A stretch of DNA of 64,000 nt from Planctomycetota bacterium (lineage in GTDB: Bacteria; Planctomycetota; J058; JAJDCP01), in NCBI GenBank assembly GCA_029260765.1, contig JAJDCP010000023.1, positions 33,375-97,374 of the forward strand. Reading direction: 5' to 3'. Below are positions 1 to 8,804 of the stretch, piece by piece. The notes below the pieces were generated by a model, which did not search any database, was not told the DNA's origin, and saw nothing but the letters and a program-made list of their open reading frames with translations. Position 1 is the first letter of the stretch. Each line of letters starts with the position of its first letter. Position numbers and translations under genes: made by a program.

Positions 1-746
1 GATTGTCGGCCAGGCCCTCGATTCCAAAGCGCTCGGGTGCTCGGCTCGCGTCCTGCCACCGCAGCTCGACCTCGCGGGTGCCGTAGCGACGCCGCAGGGC
101 ATCGGGCGCATCGATGAGCGCGATCTTGCCATCGACGATGAACGCCACTCGATCGCAGACCGCGGCGGCGGTGGTCATATCGTGGGTCGACACCAGGGTC
201 GTCACTCCCTGACCCTGGCGGGTACGGATGATCTCACGCACGCGCACAGCGTTGACGGGATCGAGGCCCGCGGTGGGCTCGTCGAGGAACCACAGCCGAG
301 GCCGATGCAGCAGGCTGCGCGCGAAGTTCAGGCGGTTCTTCATGCCCTTGGAGAAAGCCCCGACCGGCTTGTCGATATCCTCCTGCAGACCGACCAGGGC
401 CAACACCTCGGCGACCGGGTCGGCCGTGCCATCGTGCAGGGCGCGGAAGAACTCGAGGTTCTCGCGGGCGGTCAATTTCAAGTAGTGGTTCGGGCTCTCG
501 AAGCTGACGCCAATGCTCCGGTAGTAGCGGGAATCCCAATCCTGCAAGGGCTTGCCCAGCACCTGTACCTGCCCCTGCCAGCCGCGCAGCAGCCCGATCA
601 AGATGTTCTGGGTGGTGGACTTGCCCGCGCCGCTGGGGCCGAGGAAGCCAAAGACCTCGCCCTCGGCCACCTCAAAGCTCAGGCCCTGCACCGCGGGCGC
701 GTCCGCGCCAGGATAGCTGAAGCTCAGGCCCTCGACCGCGATCATC
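1..746 (-). CDS. ABC transporter ATP-binding protein (3' end outside window)
   Basis: This is the ATPase subunit of an ABC transporter, probably of the multidrug or ABC-2 export type. About 248 codons are visible and the C-terminus lies beyond base 1. Read on the minus strand, the protein has Walker A GPSGAGKST near residue 35, a Q-loop region, the degenerate signature SKGMKNR near residue 130, Walker B LWFLDEPTAGLDP and the H-loop STHD. The ATG at 746 is preceded by AGGAGAGG at good spacing. The signature SKGMKNR in place of LSGGQ is typical of the CcmA/NatA-like export group. The permease partner would be expected beyond the left edge. The substrate cannot be told from the sequence. Confidence 0.93.
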
Positions 747-804
747 GCCTCTCCTCATGCAGCAGACTGCGAACAGAGAGCATACGCGCTCCCGCGTTCG
801 GAGG

Positions 805-831
805 CAGCGCTCCAGGCGCTGAGTTTTTTTT
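805..831 (+). terminator. Terminator-like hairpin with T-run in the leader of the ceramidase-like gene
   Basis: A perfect 6-bp stem (CAGCGC, loop TCCAG, GCGCTG) at 805-821 is followed by AG and eight T residues at 824-831. This is the form of an intrinsic terminator on the plus strand. No plus-strand gene lies upstream, and the next plus-strand gene starts at 920. It may therefore act as an attenuator or a transcription-insulation element rather than as a gene end. A second T-rich run lies near 866-872. Confidence 0.45.
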
Positions 832-919
832 GCGGGGAAACCGACGGAGACCTCCGCTTTTAACACTTTTTTCCCGCACAACTCGACAATGGCTCCCAAC
901 ACACAAACCAGGAGCTGCC

Positions 920-2764
920 ATGCCCAGCCTCTCACGCGCACCAACTCTCTGGCGGGCCGCAGGGCTCGCCCTGTTCACGCTCATCGGCCTGTCGGGCTGC
1001 GCCTCGAAAGGCAGCTCGGCGACACAGGTGGGCAACTCCGCTGCCACGGGCAACTCCGCTGCCACGGGGAACTCAGCGGCCGTCGGCAACACCGCCGCCG
1101 TCGGCAACACGGCTCCCGCGCCCTCACCGTTCGTGGTCAATTCGATCATGCCCGCGCACCAGACCCAGAGCGTCGCCCACGATGTTGAGATCCGCGTGCA
1201 GCTCAGCGCTGCCGTCGATCCCGCCTGCGTCGATCGGAACAGCGTGCGGCTGGAAGTGCTCGGCCGCGAAGTGGCCGTCGACCGCAGCGTGCAGGGGTCT
1301 GAGATTGTGCTCACCCCGCAGGTGGTGCTGGCTCCCGGGGCCGACTACAGCGTGTACCTCGAGACCAGCCTCTGCTCTGTCAGCGGCGACCCGCTCGGCC
1401 AGGCGCTGGTCTCCGCGTTCAGCACCGACCCGGCCGGAGGTGTGCGCGGGCTCGACTTCCAGGTCGGCATCGGGGTTGTGGACATCACGCCGCCGGTCGG
1501 CGTCCCCCTGGGAGGCCACGGCGGAGCCCCACGCCGGCTGTCGACCCCCGACCTGAACCCGAGCAACTGGCACACGCTGTTCGCGCCCTCGACCGGCATC
1601 CACGATCCCGTCTACGCCAAGGCGCTGATCATGGACGATGGCGTGGACCGGGTCGCCCTGCTGACGGTCGACCTGATCGCCGCCGACAGCCACGCCTCCG
1701 CCATCGTCGCCCAGAAGCTCGCCCAACGAGGCGTCAACCTCGACCCGAAGCACATTCTGATCTGCGCGTCGCACAACCACAGCGGGCCCGGCGCCATCAC
1801 CGACCTGGTCTTCTGGCAGATCGCCGCCATGGACCTGTACCAGTACAGCATCTTCGACACCCTGACCACCAGGATGGCCGATGCCCTCGAGGCCGCCGTG
1901 AACAACCTGCAGAGCGCGCGCCTCGGCATCGCCCTGGGCCAGCTCACAGGCATCAGCAAGAACCGACGCGCCAACATCAGTCCCCAGTACACCAGCGCTT
2001 CGATCGACCCCGATCTCGGCGTGATCGGCATCGACAAGCCGGACGGCACCCCCCTGGCGACCATCTACAACTACGGCATCCACGGCATCGCCTACGGCGC
2101 CTCGAACATGGAGTACTCGGCGGACCTGATGGGAGAGGCCTCGGTCTGGATCGAGAGCCAGCTGGGCGGCACAGCCCTGTTCGTCAACGCCGCCGAGGGC
2201 GACATCTCCCCCGACCGCAGCGTGGCCAGCAGCCACGCGGCCGTGGCCAACATCTTGGGAACCCGGCTGGGTCAAGAGGTCGTGCTGCTGCGCCAGAGCA
2301 TGCAGAGCGACTTCGATGTCGACCTGCAGTCGGCCTGGCAACAAGTCGACATGGGACAGCCCACGCTGGTGCTCACGCCCACCAATGCGACCCAGGCTCC
2401 GCCCTTCTTCCAGAGCATTCTCAACGCGCTGCCGGCCTCGAGCAACATCGGGGTGCCCCTGCCGCCCAGTTTCATGGACCGGAGCTTTCGCTACCAGGCC
2501 GTGCGGCTGCAAAACACCCTGCTCAGCTCGGTGCCCGGCGAGGCCTTGCACGAGATCGGCCTCGAGATCAAGGCCAAGGGCGCAGCTCTGGGCTTCGACC
2601 GGACTTTCGTGTTTGGACTGGCCAACGGCCACATGTCCTACATCACCACCAAGCTCGAATACAACTACGGAGGCTATGAGGGCATCGCCACGTTGTATGG
2701 ATCGAAGACCGGGGAGAAAGTGGTCGACGCTTGCGAGAACGTGATGATGCAGGTCATGCCCTGA
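920..2764 (+). CDS. Neutral/alkaline ceramidase-family lipoprotein
   Basis: This is a predicted exported lipoprotein of 614 residues. The N-terminus has a hydrophobic stretch ending in the lipobox LSGC. A short linker built from GNSAAT/GNTAAV-type 6-residue repeats follows (about residues 34-64), then an Ig-like segment of the Big_5 type (about 65-175). The rest matches the N-terminal domain of neutral/alkaline non-lysosomal ceramidases: HNHSGPG provides a zinc-ligand histidine motif and GDISPD corresponds to the catalytic-serine motif (GDVSPN in characterised enzymes). Known members hydrolyse the N-acyl bond of ceramide, and many bacterial homologues are untested. The open frame extends upstream to 182, but the ATG at 920 has AGGAG before it and begins the signal peptide. 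Substrate specificity is inferred. Confidence 0.85.
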   Translation: MPSLSRAPTLWRAAGLALFTLIGLSGCASKGSSATQVGNSAATGNSAATGNSAAVGNTAAVGNTAPAPSPFVVNSIMPAHQTQSVAHDVEIRVQLSAAVDPACVDRNSVRLEVLGREVAVDRSVQGSEIVLTPQVVLAPGADYSVYLETSLCSVSGDPLGQALVSAFSTDPAGGVRGLDFQVGIGVVDITPPVGVPLGGHGGAPRRLSTPDLNPSNWHTLFAPSTGIHDPVYAKALIMDDGVDRVALLTVDLIAADSHASAIVAQKLAQRGVNLDPKHILICASHNHSGPGAITDLVFWQIAAMDLYQYSIFDTLTTRMADALEAAVNNLQSARLGIALGQLTGISKNRRANISPQYTSASIDPDLGVIGIDKPDGTPLATIYNYGIHGIAYGASNMEYSADLMGEASVWIESQLGGTALFVNAAEGDISPDRSVASSHAAVANILGTRLGQEVVLLRQSMQSDFDVDLQSAWQQVDMGQPTLVLTPTNATQAPPFFQSILNALPASSNIGVPLPPSFMDRSFRYQAVRLQNTLLSSVPGEALHEIGLEIKAKGAALGFDRTFVFGLANGHMSYITTKLEYNYGGYEGIATLYGSKTGEKVVDACENVMMQVMP

Positions 2765-2783
2765 GCGCAGCTCAGCAGCCTGC

Positions 2784-5700
2784 TCAGGCCCCCAACTCCG
2801 AGAGCAGCGCGCCGGCCAGTTGCAAGGCTGTCTGCCAGTCTCCCTCCGGTCCCTGCTCGGGCAACTGCTCGTAGCGCGCCGCCAGGCGCTGTCGATCGAG
2901 ACGGGCCAGAGGAATGCCCCACGCCTGGCGCAACGCGCGGGTGTGCAGCAACAAACTCCGGCCTGATTCCTCAGCGCCGGACTGCCAACCCAGACACGCC
3001 AGGCCTTCGAGGCAGGCGGGCAACACGACGACGTGCTTGAGTCCGCGCAATGAGCCCAGGCATGAGCCATACAAGGCCGCAGCGCGGACGGTCTGGCCGC
3101 GCTCACGCGCCACCTCGGCCATCGTCAGGTAGACCCCTGCGGTCGCGCCCCGCTCCTGGTCGAGGCGCGCCCGCGGCAAGATGCGCTGCAGGCGCTGCCA
3201 GGCTGGCGTCAACTCTCCGCGGCCGCGCTCGCAACGGGCGAGGCCAAGCTGGGTCAGAATCTGCAGGTGCCGCTCGCCCGTGCGCGAGAGACGATGGCAA
3301 CGCTGAAACGTCTGCCAGGCTTTCTCAGGCTCACTGCGTAGGTACAGGCAGCCGAGCTTCTCGAGCGCGAACGCCGTGCGGTTGCGCATCGTGCGCGCCT
3401 CGAAGATGGCCAGCGTCTCCTCGAGGGCGAGCAGCGCGGGCCCGTGGCGGCCCTGGAGCGTGAGCGCCATGCCCAGGCTGCCCAGGCTCAGGGCCAGGCG
3501 GATGCTGTTGTCGAGGCGACGGTAGTCATCGGCGGCCCGCTGCCACTGCAAGCGCGCGTCCTCGACGCGGGCATCCCGCCAGAACAACCAGCCCAGACCT
3601 TCGCGGGTGTGGGCGATGCCGAAGCGGTCGCCCCGGCGCTGCTCGATGGCCTCGGCGCGCTCGAAGCGCTCGCGGGCCCGGTCGACCTGCCCCAGCAGCG
3701 ACTCGACCCCGGCCAGGTGCCGCAGCGCCCGCGCAAGCTCATCCTCGCGCGGCTGGCTCGCGAGGGTCTGCACGGCCTCTTGCAGGCGCTCCGCGGCATC
3801 ATCGAGGTCCCCTTCTGCAAAGCTCAGCACGCCGTGCAGGTGTTGCAAGCGACCACGGGAGTACAGATCCGTCACCCCACAGGCCAGCACGCGCTCGATA
3901 TGCCGACGGCCTTCGCTGCCATGACCACAATGCAGCCAGAATCTTCCCAGGTTGGTGATCAGCTGCACGGCCTGCTCGATCTGGGGCTGCTGCTGCAGAC
4001 AGTTTTCGAGAGCAGCGCGCACATCGGGCAGCTCTGCTTGCAGAGCTTCGGGATCCTTCTCGGCCTCCAGCGCCCGATCGACCAGGGCCTGAACATGGCG
4101 GCCCGCCAATGAAGTCTTGCGCTCAGGAGGAAGCTCTTCGAGCAACAGCCGGCGCAGAGGTCCGAGAATTGCAAAACGCGGCGGCTCACAGTGCGCGTGC
4201 CGGTGGATCAATCCGTGCCGGCGCAGCGTCTCCAGCTGTGGGGCAAGGCCTGGCTGCGCGAGCACGGTCTCACCCGATTCCAGCGTGAAACCCGCCCGGA
4301 ACACCGACAGACCTGCCAGGATCTCCCGCGCCTCGGCAGGCAACCCCTCCAGGCTCGAGGCCAGCAGTCCGCGCACAGGATCGCCGGGGGCAGGCGCCCC
4401 CTCACAACGCGCGAGCAGCTGCGCGGGCGACAGAATGCCCAGCTGGGCGGCCGCCACCTCCAACGCCTGGGGATGCCCGTCCAGGCGCCGGCACAGCTGT
4501 GCGAGCTCACGAGCATTGTCCGCGTCCAGCTGCAAACCCGGGCGCGCGGCCTGGGCCCGCTCGATCAGCAATTGCAGCGCCGGGTTGGCCTGCAGCTCGC
4601 TGAGCGGGGCGCCCTCCTCAGGCACGGGCAGCGGTTTCACCGGCCAGACCAGCTCGCCGGACAGCTGCAGGGGCCGGCGCGAGCTGGCCAGCGCGTCCAG
4701 GCCCGGGGCCTGCTCGAGCAACCCCGAGAGCACCCCTGCCACGCCAGGCAGCAGCGGCTCCAGGCCATCGAGCACCACGACGCAGCGAGCATGGGAGAGG
4801 GCCGCTGCAGGAACCTGGGCCGCCAGCAGCTCCCGTACCAGCCCGGGCAGGCGCGTCTCGTCGGGCAGGCGATCGAGGGCGACCCAGACAACCCGCCCCC
4901 CATCTCGCTGACAGAGCTTCCTTGCGACCTCCAGGGCCAGGCGGGTCTTCCCCACGCCACCGAGGCCTGTCAGCGTGATCAGCCGATGGCGGCGCGTGCC
5001 GAGCCAGCTGGCCAGGGTCTCGACGTCCTGCTCGCGACCGAAACAGCCTCCCTGTGCCTCGGGCAAGGCCGCCCGGGCGTCCAGGCGGGCCGCCTGCCCC
5101 CCGCCCGAGCGCAGAGCTTCAGCGAGCCGCTGCGCCTCGACGCACGGTTCCGAATCGAGCTCGTCTTCGAGCGCAGCAGCCAGAACCTTGTAGCGTTGCA
5201 GCCCCGCGGAGAAGCGGCCCAGCTGCAGGCAAGCCCTCAATGCCAGGCAGCCAGCGCGCTCGTCCAGAGCATCAGCGCGGCAGCCCTGGTCGGCCAGAGC
5301 CAGTGCCCGCTCAGCCTGGCCCGCGGCCAACAGAGCTTCTCCCACAGCCTCGCGGCACGCGACCAGCGAACGCTGGAGGGTGTCTCTCTCTGCGAGCACC
5401 CAGTCTTCAAAGCTCTCGGCCAGCAGAGCTGCCGCGCGCACAGCCAGGGCTTGCTCGAGCTCGTCAGCTGCGGCCGCCGGCAACCGGGCCGCGACCGCCC
5501 GTTGCAGGCAGGCCCGGAAGTCGTGCAGGTCGCTGTCGACGGCCCGGGCATCGAGCATGACCGCTTGTTTGTCCGCGCGCAGGGGGCCGCTGGCGGGCCA
5601 ACGCAAGAGCTTGCGTAGTGAGGAGAGCGCGTTGCGCAGGCTGTTCCTGCCCTGCTTGAAATCTCGGCCGGGCCAGAGCAGCTCGATCAATGTCTCCTTG

Positions 5701-5876
5701 CTGTGGCGCGGACGGCTATGCACCACCAGGTAGCCGAGCAGCGAGGCGACCTTGCGGGTCGGGAAGCGGTTGACCTCGAAATCCGGACCACGCACCCGCA
5801 GACTGCCGAAGACTTCGATTCTACGTCGGGATTCGGGGCTCACGAGGACCTCACCACCTGGTTCGCGGAGCTGCAC
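2784..5876 (-). CDS. SARP/AfsR-like transcriptional activator with NB-ARC and TPR domains
   Basis: This is a large regulator of about 1030 residues. The first ~100 residues resemble the winged-helix DNA-binding domain of SARP proteins, and residues about 100-250 the BTAD helical domain. A STAND-type NTPase follows, with Walker A GLGGVGKT near residue 315 and Walker B VVVLDG near 385. The C-terminal half is TPR-like helices, including repeated Glu/Arg/Leu-rich units. AfsR/MalT-like proteins couple ligand or partner sensing by the repeat region to nucleotide-driven activation. The start is uncertain: GTG at 5876 has GGCGG upstream, GTG at 5906 is possible, and the frame is open to 6185. It is divergent from the APC permease at 6052, with about 175 bp between them, so it may control that gene. 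This link is inferred from position only. Confidence 0.85.
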   Translation of the reverse strand: MQLREPGGEVLVSPESRRRIEVFGSLRVRGPDFEVNRFPTRKVASLLGYLVVHSRPRHSKETLIELLWPGRDFKQGRNSLRNALSSLRKLLRWPASGPLRADKQAVMLDARAVDSDLHDFRACLQRAVAARLPAAAADELEQALAVRAAALLAESFEDWVLAERDTLQRSLVACREAVGEALLAAGQAERALALADQGCRADALDERAGCLALRACLQLGRFSAGLQRYKVLAAALEDELDSEPCVEAQRLAEALRSGGGQAARLDARAALPEAQGGCFGREQDVETLASWLGTRRHRLITLTGLGGVGKTRLALEVARKLCQRDGGRVVWVALDRLPDETRLPGLVRELLAAQVPAAALSHARCVVVLDGLEPLLPGVAGVLSGLLEQAPGLDALASSRRPLQLSGELVWPVKPLPVPEEGAPLSELQANPALQLLIERAQAARPGLQLDADNARELAQLCRRLDGHPQALEVAAAQLGILSPAQLLARCEGAPAPGDPVRGLLASSLEGLPAEAREILAGLSVFRAGFTLESGETVLAQPGLAPQLETLRRHGLIHRHAHCEPPRFAILGPLRRLLLEELPPERKTSLAGRHVQALVDRALEAEKDPEALQAELPDVRAALENCLQQQPQIEQAVQLITNLGRFWLHCGHGSEGRRHIERVLACGVTDLYSRGRLQHLHGVLSFAEGDLDDAAERLQEAVQTLASQPREDELARALRHLAGVESLLGQVDRARERFERAEAIEQRRGDRFGIAHTREGLGWLFWRDARVEDARLQWQRAADDYRRLDNSIRLALSLGSLGMALTLQGRHGPALLALEETLAIFEARTMRNRTAFALEKLGCLYLRSEPEKAWQTFQRCHRLSRTGERHLQILTQLGLARCERGRGELTPAWQRLQRILPRARLDQERGATAGVYLTMAEVARERGQTVRAAALYGSCLGSLRGLKHVVVLPACLEGLACLGWQSGAEESGRSLLLHTRALRQAWGIPLARLDRQRLAARYEQLPEQGPEGDWQTALQLAGALLSELGA

Positions 5877-6051
5877 TGCCAGGCATCCGCCATGATAGCG
5901 CAGCACGGAGCAGACCACGAATCCGGAGCGCCGCTTGCATGGATTCCGATAGCTTGTAGGGCGGATGGGCGCCGCGCACCCGCGGTCGTTACGATTCGGT
6001 AGCCTTGCGACGCTTGCGGCTTCCCAGACCTCCCCGGGGGCAGGACAGGAG

Positions 6052-7932
6052 ATGGACACGCAGACGCATAAACCAGCGCGCAGATTGGGAGCGCTCGGCG
6101 TGTTCAGCATCGCCGCGGGCGGGATGATCTCCTCGGGCTTGTTCGTCCTGCCCGGCATCGTCTTCGCCACCGCGGGCCCGGCCATCGTGCTCGCCTATGC
6201 GCTCGCCAGCCTGTTGATCGTACCGGTCATGCTCGCAAAAGCCGAGCTGGCGACGGCGATGCCGCGCGCGGGAGGCAGCTACTTCTTCGTCGAGCGCAGC
6301 CTGGGCCCCCTGGTCGGCACGGTGGCCGGCATCGCCAACTGGCTGTCGATCATCTTCAAGAGCGCTTTCGCACTGATCGGCATCGGTGGCCTGGCCGACT
6401 ACCTGTTCCCGGGGCTGGGAGGCTGGGGAGTGCAGTTGGTGGCTCTGCTCGCCTGTGGCCTCTTCACCGGGCTGAACCTGGTCGGCGTCGAGAAGGCTGG
6501 GCGGGTCCAGTCCCTGCTGGTGTTGATCCTGCTGGCGATCCTGGCCGGCTATGTTTCGCTAGGCATGGGTGTCGTCGACGGCGCCCGCTTCTCGGGTGTG
6601 CTCGAGATACCGACGGGAGCCGTGCTCGCAGCGGCAGGCATGATCGTCATCTCCTTCGGAGGCCTGACAAAGGTGGCCTCCGTCGCCCACGAAGTCGACA
6701 ACCCCGCTCGCACCCTGACCCGCGGGTTGTTCGCCGCCTTTGGCCTGGTCAGCCTGTTGTACGTCCTGACCGTGTTCGTAACCGTGGGCGTCGTTGAGGG
6801 GGAGGCGCTCTCGGGCTCGCTCGTGCCCCTGATTCTCGGAGCCGAGAGGGCCCTCGGGCCACGCCTGGCGCTCGTGCTCGAGGTGGGAGCCTTTCTGGCC
6901 TTCGCGACCACCGCCAACGCGGGCATCATGGCTGCCTCGCGCGTTCCGTTCGCGATGAGCCGGGACGGTCTGCTGCCCGCCATCCTCGCCCGCACCAGCC
7001 GACGCTTCGGAACGCCCAACGTGGCGATCTGTCTGACCGGACTCATGATTGCCCTGCTGATCACCGGGCTCTCGATCGAAGACCTGGTGAAGTCCGCCTC
7101 GACGATGCTCTTGCTGAGCTTCATGCTCGTCTGCCTGTCGCAGATCGTGTTCCGCTTCGGCGGGCTGAAAAACTACCGTCCGAGCTACCGGGCTCCCCTC
7201 TCTCCCTGGATCCAGATCCCCGCCGTCTTCCTCTACGCCTACCTCGCCATCCACCTGGGTGAGGTTCCACTGCTGGTCACCGGAGCCTTCGTCCTGCTGG
7301 CGGTGATCTGGTACTTCCTGTACGTGGGGCGCAGCGTGCACCGCGACTCGGCGTTCATCCATCTGATGCGGCGCGTGCTCGATGAAGATCCCACTGTGCG
7401 TCCGGGGCTCGAAGGTGAGCTCAAACAGATCGCCATCGAGCGCGACCGCATCGAGCCCGACCGTTTCGATGCGCTTGTCGAAGAAGCGACGATTCTGGAT
7501 ATCCCCGGCCCGATCTCCGCCAAGGCTCTGTTCCGCCGTCTGGCGGAAGAGCTGGCTCCCAAGCTGAAAATCGATGCTCAGGAGGTCTACCAGCGTTTCC
7601 TCAAGCGCGAACGGCTCGCGAGCACCATTGTCCGGCCAGGCCTGGCGATCCCGCACCTGACCTTGGAACGCACTGAGCTGTTCGCCCTGTTGTTGGTCCG
7701 CTGCCGTGAGGGCATCGTCTATTCCTGGAGGCTGCCGCCCGTGACCCAGGTCTTCGTGATCGTCAACAGCCCCGATGAGCGGAACTTCCACCTGCGTGCG
7801 CTGATGCAGATCGCTCTGATCGCGTACGAAGACGAGTTCGCAGAACGCTGGGCCCAGGCAGCCAATGTCGAGGAGATCAGGGACTTGATCCATCTGTCGT
7901 CGCGTCCACGAGAGGCCAGGCCGGAACCGTGA
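6052..7932 (+). CDS. APC-family amino acid/polyamine permease with C-terminal PTS EIIA-like domain
   Basis: This is an inner-membrane secondary transporter of 626 residues. Residues about 15-440 form roughly 12 hydrophobic helices, with the APC signature GGMISSGLFVLPG in helix 1. After a cytoplasmic linker, the C-terminal ~150 residues resemble the PTS EIIA type 2 fold, with AIPH at the position of the phosphorylatable histidine and an FHLRALMQIA segment. The ATG at 6052 follows AGGACAGGAG; the frame is open to 5965. The EIIA-like tail suggests control by phosphorylation or by a nitrogen-PTS-like relay, but no PTS EI or HPr is seen nearby. The gene ends inside the convergent Usp gene, sharing 56 bp. 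The substrate is not evident. Confidence 0.88.
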   Translation: MDTQTHKPARRLGALGVFSIAAGGMISSGLFVLPGIVFATAGPAIVLAYALASLLIVPVMLAKAELATAMPRAGGSYFFVERSLGPLVGTVAGIANWLSIIFKSAFALIGIGGLADYLFPGLGGWGVQLVALLACGLFTGLNLVGVEKAGRVQSLLVLILLAILAGYVSLGMGVVDGARFSGVLEIPTGAVLAAAGMIVISFGGLTKVASVAHEVDNPARTLTRGLFAAFGLVSLLYVLTVFVTVGVVEGEALSGSLVPLILGAERALGPRLALVLEVGAFLAFATTANAGIMAASRVPFAMSRDGLLPAILARTSRRFGTPNVAICLTGLMIALLITGLSIEDLVKSASTMLLLSFMLVCLSQIVFRFGGLKNYRPSYRAPLSPWIQIPAVFLYAYLAIHLGEVPLLVTGAFVLLAVIWYFLYVGRSVHRDSAFIHLMRRVLDEDPTVRPGLEGELKQIAIERDRIEPDRFDALVEEATILDIPGPISAKALFRRLAEELAPKLKIDAQEVYQRFLKRERLASTIVRPGLAIPHLTLERTELFALLLVRCREGIVYSWRLPPVTQVFVIVNSPDERNFHLRALMQIALIAYEDEFAERWAQAANVEEIRDLIHLSSRPREARPEP

Positions 7933-8785
7933 GCACGGGACAGGGTGCCAGCCGCGTCAGTTTGGCGGCAACGCTGCCGACCAGCAACTGCCGCCAGCCC
8001 GAGCGGCCGCGCCGGCCGCAGATGATCAACGAGCAGGCCTCCGACCGCGCCAGCTCGACGATCCTCTCGGTGGGATCGCCCGAGAGGCACGCCTTGCGGA
8101 CCGGCGGCCCCGCTAGCTCGCCGAGACCGTCCAAGTGCAGGCGCGCTGCGTCCACCACCTGATCGTAGGCCGCGTCGAGGGCGGCCTCGCAGGCGAATGC
8201 CGGATCGGGACGGCGCAACACATGCACCAGCTGCAGCCCGAGCGAGAAGCGCGCCGCGATCGCGACCGCCAGGCGCGTCGCCGCGGCCGCCATCGGAGAG
8301 AAGTCCGTCGCGACCAGCAGCTCGCCGCTCATCGGTGGCGTCGACGACCTCCCGCGCTCCACCCAGACCGGGCAGGGTGCCAGGCGCACCATCGTGGCTG
8401 CCACGCTGCCGAGCAGCACGCGGCGGACTCCGCTTCGCCCATGCGTGCCGCACACCAGCAGGTCGACCTGGTTGTCCCGCGCCCAGTCGACCGCGACATA
8501 GGCCGGAGCCCCTCCCGAAACCGCGAGCCGCTCGCAGGCATCGACGTGCTCGGGAATCCACTCGGCGGCAAAGCGCTCGAGGTGGTCTTCTTGCGCGCTG
8601 TGCTGATCGGGACCGAAGGACTCGCTGACATACAACGCCGTCAGCCTGCAGCCGACTTGCTGCGCCAAACGGGCGGCCGTCCGCAGAGCGTGCCCCGAGG
8701 TCTCGCAAAAGTCGACCGGAGCGAGGATGTGCTCGAAACTCAAGGGCAGCTCCTGGGCCGATCCGCCGGTGTCCCACAGTCGCAT
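7877..8785 (-). CDS. Tandem-domain universal stress protein (UspA family)
   Basis: This 302-residue protein has two UspA domains. The first, at about 17-148, contains CGTHGRSGVRR and LLGSVAA. The second, at about 155-290, contains CGRRGRSG and LVGSVAA. The G-x2-G-x9-G(S/T) pattern of ATP-binding Usp proteins is present in both halves. It lies 19 bp downstream of the hybrid histidine kinase on the same strand, so the two are likely co-transcribed, and the pair fits a stress or redox signalling role. Its 3' end overlaps the 3' end of the convergent APC permease by 56 bp, which could allow antisense interference between the two transcripts. The ATG at 8785 has AAAGGT upstream. Confidence 0.9.
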   Translation of the reverse strand: MRLWDTGGSAQELPLSFEHILAPVDFCETSGHALRTAARLAQQVGCRLTALYVSESFGPDQHSAQEDHLERFAAEWIPEHVDACERLAVSGGAPAYVAVDWARDNQVDLLVCGTHGRSGVRRVLLGSVAATMVRLAPCPVWVERGRSSTPPMSGELLVATDFSPMAAAATRLAVAIAARFSLGLQLVHVLRRPDPAFACEAALDAAYDQVVDAARLHLDGLGELAGPPVRKACLSGDPTERIVELARSEACSLIICGRRGRSGWRQLLVGSVAAKLTRLAPCPVLTVPAWPLVDATTDGSSP

Positions 8786-8804
8786 GGCTTTCGACCTTTG
8801 CGTG

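Noticed and set aside
182..919. Plus-strand upstream extension of the ceramidase-like frame
   Set aside because: It is the antisense shadow of the ABC transporter gene on the minus strand; the signal peptide and ribosome-binding site are at 920.
1124..3106. Long minus-strand frame opposite the ceramidase-like gene
   Set aside because: The plus strand has a lipobox, catalytic motifs and a ribosome-binding site; the minus frame is rich in His, Gly and Arg without any motif, typical of a shadow in GC-rich DNA.
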